This document shows, piece after piece, positions 21,638-27,194 of a DNA stretch of 27,194 nucleotides (position 1 is its first letter; each line of letters starts with the position of its first letter). Made by a program: the position numbers and the translations under genes. Location: positions 1 through 27,194 of IMG/VR virus record IMGVR_UViG_3300010413_000139; one strand, 5' to 3'. The DNA comes from a virus. A model generated the notes under the pieces. The model worked only from the letters and a program-made list of their open reading frames with translations. It was not told the origin of the DNA and did not search any database.

Positions 21638-22018
21638 TTAAGCTAGAGATTCCGCTCTAGACGGCATTGCGCCTTTTGCTTGAAGGTAGGCGACTCCCTT
21701 CGTATTAAATTCTACTTTTTTATTAGGAGTAACTGTCCATAGCCATTCACATAAGCCACGAGAGTTATCCACATAAAAAACTATTTGATTCGTCATGAAC
21801 CGTGGTAGATTTCTAACAACAGAACAAGAGGTTCCTAAAGCATTTAAATTTCTTTTATCCAGACGAGCATGAAAGACAATAAAATACCTGCCTTTTACAT
21901 TGCTATTTGCTGATAAAGTCTCTTCAACTGTTTTATTTAAATTTTCCTTTAACATTTCTTTTTCATCAAAGAATGTCGAAGGAATAAGTAAACCTGACTT
22001 GTCTCTTACTAGTTTCAA
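21638..22018 (-). CDS. Conserved phage protein, TTG start
   Basis: 126 residues. The start codon is TTG at 22018, overlapping the upstream TGA (TTGA), with SD gagg about 9 bases upstream. The body contains GRYFIVFHARLDKRNLNALG, LPRFMTNQIVFYVDNSRGLC, EWLWTVTPNKKVEFNTKGVA and YLQAKGAMP. I recall short proteins with this pattern between portal and scaffold genes in related phages; function unknown. TTG starts are rare, and here it preserves the overlap style of the operon. Confidence 0.58.
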   Translation of the reverse strand: MKLVRDKSGLLIPSTFFDEKEMLKENLNKTVEETLSANSNVKGRYFIVFHARLDKRNLNALGTSCSVVRNLPRFMTNQIVFYVDNSRGLCEWLWTVTPNKKVEFNTKGVAYLQAKGAMPSRAESLA

Positions 22019-22197
22019 TATCCTTTTCCTCGGATACTTTCTCTTCCCATATGTTCTTTTTGTAGCATACGGTTAACTTTTTTCTGGTCAGGATTCATTC
22101 CCGGGCCAACTCGAACAGAAGTTTCTTTAGCCGTATTACCTTTCAAGGGATTACCCTTTTGGGAATACATGCCTCTGATTTGTCCTAGATTTTTCAT
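22015..22197 (-). CDS. Small basic conserved protein
   Basis: 60 residues, Gly/Lys/Arg-rich and probably unstructured: MKNLGQIRGMYSQKGNPLKG, NTAKETSVRVGPGMNPDQKK, VNRMLQKEHMGRESIRGKGY. It begins immediately after the portal stop. Its SD (ttaggagga) is made from the last two Gly codons of the portal gene. It is coupled to the next gene. No known function; the position fits a small head-assembly factor. Confidence 0.55.
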   Translation of the reverse strand: MKNLGQIRGMYSQKGNPLKGNTAKETSVRVGPGMNPDQKKVNRMLQKEHMGRESIRGKGY

Positions 22198-24336
22198 TTA
22201 TCCTCCTAATGGTGGGATGTTTTCTTGAGCCATATTTTTTTCTGGCTCCTCATTCTCAACTTCATCAGAAATTTCATCGACTCTTGTTTCATTTCTAGCT
22301 TCATCAATATGAATATTCATTTTTTCTTCTTTTTCCATACGATTGACGAACTCCAAAACTCTAAACAATCTTTCGTCTTCTAATTTTGATATTTCTGTCA
22401 TTGTTTTCGCTCTTGCTAAAGCCGCTTCTGAACGATTCTGTTCAGCCTCAGCCATACGAGACAATTCAAGACCTTCGTTAGAATCCGCTCTAGCCCTTCT
22501 TTCAATAGCCAATCCAAGCTTCTCTTCAATAGTTGCCAGTTGAAGCTGAATCTTGATTCTCTCTTCCATATCAATTTTTTGTTGCTGAACTTTTCTTTGC
22601 TGTTCTTGTTCAGTAACTTCAGCTTCGACCTCAGATATACCAGTAATATTAAGAGCTTTAACAAGAGACCTTTGGCTAAAGTCAACAATACCTTCACGTT
22701 TAAGATTAACCATCTCAGAGTAAAGCGCATTTTGTTGTGTCTTCGTCTTAATACCTTGTTGCAAGACAATTTGATAGTTTTCAAACATCTTGCTATAGAA
22801 TTGATCTGTAGGTTTCTCACCAATAATCATTTCTATCTTTTCAGGTGTATAATTTATTTGAATTGCTTTCAACAACAAATCAGCATAAATTTCTTGAGTA
22901 CTTTCAATCTTATCAAAATACTTACGATTGATTCTCATTCCTTGAGCGATTCTAATCTCTGCAAGTCTTCCAGAAATGATTGTTTTAGAATCTTGATCTA
23001 TTCCAAGAGCAGATTCATTGACATTAAGCAATGTAAGTGATAAGTCATCTAGAATCTTTTGATATTCTATAAGAGAAGGATTAGCTCCTCCTCCCTTAAT
23101 CTCTTGAACAGCATTTAAACCTTCTGGATTATCCTCTGGATCAACACCAATAAGCTTATTTGATCCATTTTGTCTCATATCATCAATATCAGGAACAGTT
23201 CCAATTAAATATTTGAAACCAGTACTGATCTCTTTATCCATTTGAGCAATGATTTTCATGTGACGTTTATTAAACTGTCTCTGATTCGAATAAAGTTCAG
23301 CGGGGAACCCTTGAACCCTTAGATTCGGATCATATAAAGATGGCTCAAAGTAGCAAAGAGAAGGTACGAATGGATATCTATCTTCTATTCCAACCTTATC
23401 AATACCTTTATAGAAACAAATACCATTTAAATAGACTTGAAGTTCAATGAAATCAGATTCACGATTAACGATCTTCATAACTGGAAAATCATCTTTTCTC
23501 ATACCGTTGAACTCAGCTTCATCACGCATGATATTCATTCGGTAGATACCAGTTTTTAGTCTTTCTAACTCATCTTTGCTTAAATCTGTGATATCCTTAA
23601 AGAATCCACTTTTCTCATCGACTAGATATTTTCTTCTTCTAGAACGCTTAGAGTAATATTGATCGTAAGCTACAACTTTATTTTGCTGATACGCATTAAT
23701 ATTCGATGGCCTAAGCTCTGGAAACATGAAATTATCATAACCATATGGTATCTCTTTCTCTAGATCACCATCAATATATGAAAGCAATCTTCTAGTATCA
23801 TTCCTAGTTATAAAATCTCTAGTAGTAGCAAATCCACAATCTTTTAAATCTAATCTTTCAAATAATGGATCTAAATAAAAAGAGTTATTAGTTCTTTTAT
23901 ATGCTACTAAATCACCATTTAAAATATCTGTTGAGTAATCAAGCTCTAATCCTAAAAGACAAATACCAGCTTTACCAGCTTCATCGCATCCATCAAGAAA
24001 CTCATCATTGAACCTACCTCTATCCCAAACATAATCTAATGCCTTGGTAAGTTGATCGGCAGTCTTAGGATCAGACTTTTCTACAGAGGTAACTATAATG
24101 CTATTGATATTATCTCTAAGATACCCAGAAAAGAACTGCATTGGTCTTCGAGTAATATTAAGATTTAATGGCTCAAAACCATCTTCTATAATATCTTTAA
24201 TCTCATTCTCTGACCATGCTTGCCCAGCAGCTAAACGAGTATAGATAATTGAGTTCTCTTTTTGCGGGCCCCAATAATCCTTTGCATAACGAAAGTTCTC
24301 GTTAAACTCTAAACGATCTTCATATTCTAAGCTCAT
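22198..24336 (-). CDS. Portal protein, P22-like
   Basis: 712 residues, close to the 725 of P22 gp1. The start region (NFRYAKDYWGPQKENSIIYT, RLAAGQAWSENEIKDI, LNITRRPMQFFSGYLRDNIN) follows the P22-type portal pattern in which a W-x-x-x-E, R-P-x-x-N-x-x-x-x-x-x-G motif leads. The wing and stem contain DFPVMKIVNRESDFIELQVY and YPFVPSLCYFEPSLYDPNLR. The long C-terminal region is a charged coiled coil (QRKVQQQKIDMEERIKIQLQ), as in the P22 barrel. It would form the dodecameric DNA channel and dock the terminase. The ATG has no clear SD. Confidence 0.82.
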   Translation of the reverse strand: MSLEYEDRLEFNENFRYAKDYWGPQKENSIIYTRLAAGQAWSENEIKDIIEDGFEPLNLNITRRPMQFFSGYLRDNINSIIVTSVEKSDPKTADQLTKALDYVWDRGRFNDEFLDGCDEAGKAGICLLGLELDYSTDILNGDLVAYKRTNNSFYLDPLFERLDLKDCGFATTRDFITRNDTRRLLSYIDGDLEKEIPYGYDNFMFPELRPSNINAYQQNKVVAYDQYYSKRSRRRKYLVDEKSGFFKDITDLSKDELERLKTGIYRMNIMRDEAEFNGMRKDDFPVMKIVNRESDFIELQVYLNGICFYKGIDKVGIEDRYPFVPSLCYFEPSLYDPNLRVQGFPAELYSNQRQFNKRHMKIIAQMDKEISTGFKYLIGTVPDIDDMRQNGSNKLIGVDPEDNPEGLNAVQEIKGGGANPSLIEYQKILDDLSLTLLNVNESALGIDQDSKTIISGRLAEIRIAQGMRINRKYFDKIESTQEIYADLLLKAIQINYTPEKIEMIIGEKPTDQFYSKMFENYQIVLQQGIKTKTQQNALYSEMVNLKREGIVDFSQRSLVKALNITGISEVEAEVTEQEQQRKVQQQKIDMEERIKIQLQLATIEEKLGLAIERRARADSNEGLELSRMAEAEQNRSEAALARAKTMTEISKLEDERLFRVLEFVNRMEKEEKMNIHIDEARNETRVDEISDEVENEEPEKNMAQENIPPLGG

Positions 24337-24364
24337 ACGTTATACTAAATCATTTACTTGAATT

Positions 24365-26641
24365 TTAAACCAAGCTTTTTCTTAAACTTTTAAATTGACG
24401 ATGCTTTTCTAGTCCTATACTTACCTTTTCAGCAGCTTCTATATGCGATACAGCCCTCGCCATATAACAAAAAGCATCAGCAAAGTCAGCATGAGCGTCA
24501 TCGAATGGTTCATCAATATAGATTCCAAGTTGTTCACTCCATTTCTTACGATATTTCATCAAATGCTTTATTAATCCATTGCATCTCTTCATGAAAAAGA
24601 CGCATCTTCTTAAAATATTTCTAGCATGAGAGATTTGAATCTGCTTATCTTGTCTAGGTAATACGATTATTTTAATATCAGTATGTTCAAAATATTTTCT
24701 AAACTCTTTTTCCCAAGACATAGATAAGTCAATATTTGATCTTTTTCTTACATCATGTGGTATAAATATTCTTTGATAAAAATATTTATTTTCTTGAAGA
24801 AGATGTTGAGCGTAGAACTTAGCATCCTTATTCGTATCATCGTAATAATCAATTACTCTAACTTCACCATGCTTGATTTGAAAATAAATAATTACAGTTC
24901 TATGGTTGATTCCTATATCCATAGCAACATAAACCGGAAGGATTGGGTCATAAATCGTATTATAAAGCATCCTTTCTTCACGATTGGCTAATTCTATCCC
25001 TTCAGAAAAGAAATAGGCATCAGATTTAACTAAAAATGATTCTTCTACAGTTGACGGATACTCTTGTCTAATCTTTTCTCCAAGAAGCCGATAATACGAA
25101 GCATACCAGTTCTTTTGTCCTCTAGTTAACTCAATTCCATGCTTTTCTTGAAGCATTTTAAAATAATCAATTAACTCAATTGGCTTTTCAATATCTTGAT
25201 CTAATGTATAGCTTTTTTCATGGTGCCAAGCCCAAAAAATAAGGTTATAATCAAGTTCGCTTAACTCTTTATCCTTATTTTGAAGAGCATCCATGCACAT
25301 ATCCGCAAAATATCCTTCATTTCCTTCCGCAGTAGACTCAATAATAATTTTTCCTTTCTTAGAAACAGCTTGAAGAGTTCCCGTTACGACTTCTTCCGCA
25401 TGGATAGGATACCTAGCACATGTTTTACCAAACTCAGATACTAGAATTGCTTGATAAGCTCCTCCTCGAAGAGTTGTATCAACTCGAAGAGAGGATTTAT
25501 TGTTAAAAGTAATTTCTTTAGCCGATCTTTGAATAATTCCAGTACAATTTCTAAATTTAGGATCCATACAGTCCAAAGCATGTCCAATAATCTTTTTAAA
25601 TATATGCTGGGCATGTTCAATCGAGTAAGAAACGATTCCACAATTGAGATTAGGAGTAAAAAGACATTCATCGAGTATATAAATAACCGCAAATGTCGAA
25701 TTATGAGATACATATCCTTCAGCAATAAATGTTTTAGTTGATGTTTGAAGATCAATTAATTCCTGTTCTCCAATACATTCTATGGAAGTGATTATCGAAT
25801 AATTTCCAGACTTGATCTGAGGAACTTTCTTTCCTTCCCACCAATCTTGTTTTAAAAATCTAGATGGTCTAGTAATTCCTAAAAGCTTGAAAATTTCATC
25901 AGTTCTACTCAAAACAAGCTTATTAACGGGTCTTTTTCCATATTTACCTAGACGACAAGCTTTATCAATTTCTATTCGATAGGAATAATCATTTTTCTCA
26001 AAATATTGAACCAATCGATTCCAAACCTTTCCTTCAACTTGAGAAAGTCCAATATTTCCACCTAACCTATTTTTTTTAGCTAATGATCCTTCTCCATCAA
26101 GCATTCCTCCCATCCAGCCATCTTCATAATCTCCCTGTTCCCAGGTATCAGTCACTATACGTCTAATCTTTTGTCCAACTTTAAGTTGATACTTACCTTC
26201 ACCATGTATACTTCTCCAATGACAATCAGTTGAAGAATTTCTCGCAAGCCATCGATGTTCACCACTACAGATTAAAGATTTTCCATTTTCAAAATTTATT
26301 TTATATGTCTTTCTTATAGTCGTTTTTTTTGCTTGTACAATTGATTTTCGTAATTTTCTAGCACTTCCACGACATCTCGGATGTTCATCAACTGATACAA
26401 TTTCATCTCCAACTTTTATATCTTTTAAGCAAATCCACGAAAAATCTGACTTAAGTATTTTAGTATTAGGATCTAAGCACATTCCCAATTGTCTAGCTTT
26501 CAAAATTAAATTACGATTATGTAATACTTTAAGCGTTTCTTTTTGAATATGATTGAGTTTAAATTTAATCGAATTTCCATCTCTATCGATAATTCGATAA
26601 AGATTATTCATTCTCCATTCTTTCGATAGAATTGGGTTCAT
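24365..26641 (-). CDS. Terminase large subunit containing an in-frame intein
   Basis: 758 codons. The terminase parts are residues 1-54 and 315-758, about 498 residues after splicing. Joining them restores KARQLGM-STFAV, the Walker A-type loop of phage terminases. AILVSEFGKTCARYP (398-412) supplies Walker B/catalytic E403, IIIESTAEGNEG (432-443) the coupling motif, VAMDIG with D575 starts the RNase H-like nuclease, and DDAHADFADAF near the C-terminus gives further acidic metal ligands. Residues 55-314 are an intein. Until it is removed the ATPase loop is split, so the precursor should be inactive. SD agg lies 5 bases upstream of the ATG. Confidence 0.9.
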   Translation of the reverse strand: MNPILSKEWRMNNLYRIIDRDGNSIKFKLNHIQKETLKVLHNRNLILKARQLGMCLDPNTKILKSDFSWICLKDIKVGDEIVSVDEHPRCRGSARKLRKSIVQAKKTTIRKTYKINFENGKSLICSGEHRWLARNSSTDCHWRSIHGEGKYQLKVGQKIRRIVTDTWEQGDYEDGWMGGMLDGEGSLAKKNRLGGNIGLSQVEGKVWNRLVQYFEKNDYSYRIEIDKACRLGKYGKRPVNKLVLSRTDEIFKLLGITRPSRFLKQDWWEGKKVPQIKSGNYSIITSIECIGEQELIDLQTSTKTFIAEGYVSHNSTFAVIYILDECLFTPNLNCGIVSYSIEHAQHIFKKIIGHALDCMDPKFRNCTGIIQRSAKEITFNNKSSLRVDTTLRGGAYQAILVSEFGKTCARYPIHAEEVVTGTLQAVSKKGKIIIESTAEGNEGYFADMCMDALQNKDKELSELDYNLIFWAWHHEKSYTLDQDIEKPIELIDYFKMLQEKHGIELTRGQKNWYASYYRLLGEKIRQEYPSTVEESFLVKSDAYFFSEGIELANREERMLYNTIYDPILPVYVAMDIGINHRTVIIYFQIKHGEVRVIDYYDDTNKDAKFYAQHLLQENKYFYQRIFIPHDVRKRSNIDLSMSWEKEFRKYFEHTDIKIIVLPRQDKQIQISHARNILRRCVFFMKRCNGLIKHLMKYRKKWSEQLGIYIDEPFDDAHADFADAFCYMARAVSHIEAAEKVSIGLEKHRQFKSLRKSLV
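25700..26479 (-). mobile_element. Intein with LAGLIDADG-type homing endonuclease domain
   Basis: 260 residues, C55 to N314 of the terminase frame. Block A is C-L-D-P-N-T-K-I-L...LKDIKVGDEIVSVD. Block B is SLICSGEHRWL, with catalytic H129. The endonuclease centre has D-G-W-M-G-G-M-L-D-G-E-G-S-L (174-187), a single clear LAGLIDADG-like motif; a second is not obvious. Block F/G is TSIECIGEQELIDLQT, then TFIAEGYVSH313-N314, followed by Ser315 as the +1 nucleophile. All class-1 splicing residues are present (Cys1, block B His, His-Asn, Ser+1), so splicing is expected. The insertion divides the Walker A loop. Confidence 0.9.
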
Positions 26642-26660
26642 TTATACCTACTTATAGTGG

Positions 26661-26684
26661 GTTATATCAAGATTTAGATATAAC
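26661..26684. repeat. 8-bp inverted repeat between terminase genes
   Basis: gttatatc (26661-26668) and gatataac (26677-26684) flank an 8-base spacer in the gap between the small and large terminase genes. No T-tract follows in the leftward direction, so it is not a convincing terminator; it may only be a weak mRNA hairpin. Confidence 0.3.
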
Positions 26685-26686
26685 TT

Positions 26687-27070
26687 TTATTCAATGATTT
26701 CTTCGCTCTCAAGCGACTTGATGTATTCAATAAGATTAACGAAATTGGTTTCTTCTCCAAGGTCTTTTTTAATCATCTGCTCCGTACGCATTTGCTTGCG
26801 TTCGTAATCAGCAAGGAGAAGATCATACATGCCAATCTCTCTATTGAAGAGCGTCGAACTGTAACCCTTCTTACCTAATTTATTTCTTAGCCTCTGAGCG
26901 ATTCGAAGCTTCGTATGTTTAAGGGCAAGACTAAATGAGGCATCTTCAGCACAGAGCTTATCAATGTCATCGGGGTCGAGATTTTCGTTTACGAAGAACT
27001 CCCCTAGATACGTCGATTTCTCGTCGAGACCCCAACGTAGGAGAGATTCTGATAAATTTGACTTTTTCAT
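26687..27070 (-). CDS. Terminase small subunit (putative)
   Basis: 127 residues from ATG 27070 (MKKSNLSESLLRWGLDEKST), which has agaga as a weak SD; ATG 27091 lacks any SD. The helical, charged protein contains SLALKHTKLRIAQRLRNKLG and STLFNREIGMYDLLLADYER, and position upstream of and in line with the large terminase supports a DNA-recognition subunit. No textbook HTH is evident by eye, so the call rests mainly on context, size and composition. Its start region lies in a perfect 12-bp hairpin. Confidence 0.62.
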   Translation of the reverse strand: MKKSNLSESLLRWGLDEKSTYLGEFFVNENLDPDDIDKLCAEDASFSLALKHTKLRIAQRLRNKLGKKGYSSTLFNREIGMYDLLLADYERKQMRTEQMIKKDLGEETNFVNLIEYIKSLESEEIIE

Positions 27071-27080
27071 CAGAATCTCT
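27042..27080 (-). promoter_or_regulatory. Hairpin burying the small-terminase start codon
   Basis: A perfect 12-bp inverted repeat (27042-27053 and 27069-27080, agagattctgat and atcagaatctct) with a 15-base loop. In the leftward mRNA one arm holds the SD-like agaga and the first bases of the ATG (27070-27068); the other lies inside the gene. Such a fold would restrict ribosome access to the first late gene. Confidence 0.5.
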
Positions 27081-27094
27081 ATATAAAACATCTA

Positions 27095-27111
27095 TGTCAA
27101 TTTCATTGACA
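27095..27111. repeat. 17-bp dyad
   Basis: tgtcaat (27095-27101), 3-base centre, attgaca (27105-27111). It includes TTGACA-like sequence on the minus strand, but the distance to a -10 is unclear. It could be an operator or part of a promoter for the late operon. Confidence 0.35.
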
Positions 27112-27125
27112 AAAAAAAGATGTTA

Positions 27126-27153
27126 TATTAGGTTTACTAAAGTAAACCTAATA
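27126..27153. repeat. 28-bp near-perfect palindrome, operator-like
   Basis: Two perfect 13-bp arms (tattaggtttact and agtaaacctaata) around a 2-base centre. In an AT-rich phage the length and exactness exceed chance expectation. Its place upstream of the late operon suggests a regulator-binding site or a terminator stem of neighbouring rightward transcripts (T-rich sequence follows on the plus strand). Confidence 0.55.
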
Positions 27154-27169
27154 CAATATTTTTGTATTA
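27149..27169. repeat. Overlapping 21-bp dyad
   Basis: taatacaa (27149-27156), 5-base centre, ttgtatta (27162-27169). It shares its first five bases with the preceding palindrome, so the two hairpins or bound proteins would compete. The rest of the window to 27194 is A/T-rich with no ORF. Confidence 0.4.
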
Positions 27170-27194
27170 AAAACAAAACAAAAAAAGAGATTCA

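Noticed and set aside
22540-23040. 166-codon plus-strand ORF inside the portal gene
   Set aside because: Leu/Asn/Phe-rich antisense shadow of a well-supported coding region, with no RBS or motif.
24755-25741. Plus-strand ORFs inside the terminase/intein region
   Set aside because: Antisense shadows without ribosome sites; the minus strand carries unambiguous terminase and intein motifs.
1-27194. CRISPR arrays, tRNA genes, insertion sequences or attachment sites
   Set aside because: No regularly spaced direct repeats, cloverleaf-like segments, transposase motifs or duplicated att-like sequences were seen by eye.

Overview
This window is a 27 kb piece of an AT-rich, short-tailed (podovirus-like) double-stranded DNA phage or prophage of a bacterium that uses canonical Shine-Dalgarno sites. 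The virion genes form one recognisable set: small and large terminase, a P22-type portal, scaffold, an N4-gp56-type major capsid protein, connector/nozzle proteins, internal (ejection) proteins and tail fibres. No tail tape measure, sheath or tube gene is seen. No integrase, repressor, holin, endolysin, tRNA or CRISPR array is visible, so lifestyle and lysis cannot be judged from this piece. Several short predicted lipoproteins point to a diderm (Gram-negative type) host. One minus-strand accessory gene loosely recalls small proteins of environmental Chlamydiae, but this is from memory and weak.

Layout. Positions 1-6567 are read mainly rightward and carry DNA metabolism plus many very small accessory genes. 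The order is an ERF-type annealase cut by the window edge, a YqaJ-type exonuclease, a minus-strand DUF1064 nuclease, a run of small membrane, coiled-coil and lipoprotein genes, a C5-methyltransferase remnant split by an HNH endonuclease, a phage Dam methylase, a HAD-type (PNK-like) phosphatase, a conserved small protein, a minus-strand accessory gene with its own promoter, a zinc-ribbon protein and another lipoprotein. Positions 6568-27070 are read leftward as one tightly packed late operon. In transcription order it runs small terminase, large terminase, portal, two small proteins, scaffold, capsid, capsid-associated proteins, head-completion/adaptor proteins, a 917-residue nozzle-like protein, three proteins of the ejection-protein region, then a cluster of fibre or decoration genes. 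The two gene sets meet with abutting stop codons at 6565-6570. The right edge (27095-27169) is non-coding and full of dyads.

How it works together. The annealase and exonuclease would form a two-component recombination system, with the DUF1064 nuclease as a possible junction resolvase. The methylases and HAD enzyme modify or repair DNA. The late operon builds the capsid, packages DNA and makes the short tail. Translational coupling is pervasive (ATGA, TAATG and TTGA overlaps).

Most notable points: (i) a 260-residue intein with a LAGLIDADG-type motif sits exactly in the Walker A loop of the large terminase; (ii) an HNH gene splits a methyltransferase remnant, leaving a very long second open frame across the insert; (iii) two related membrane micro-peptides lie around a possibly structured RNA leader; (iv) there are at least three tiny lipoproteins, candidates for superinfection exclusion; (v) a 12-bp perfect hairpin buries the start codon of the small terminase, next to a 28-bp dyad; (vi) a nozzle-like protein carries tandem beta-domains that look inserted. 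Several genes are too short for routine calling (29, 41, 42, 48, 50 and 57 residues) and are listed here, and several starts are corrected.
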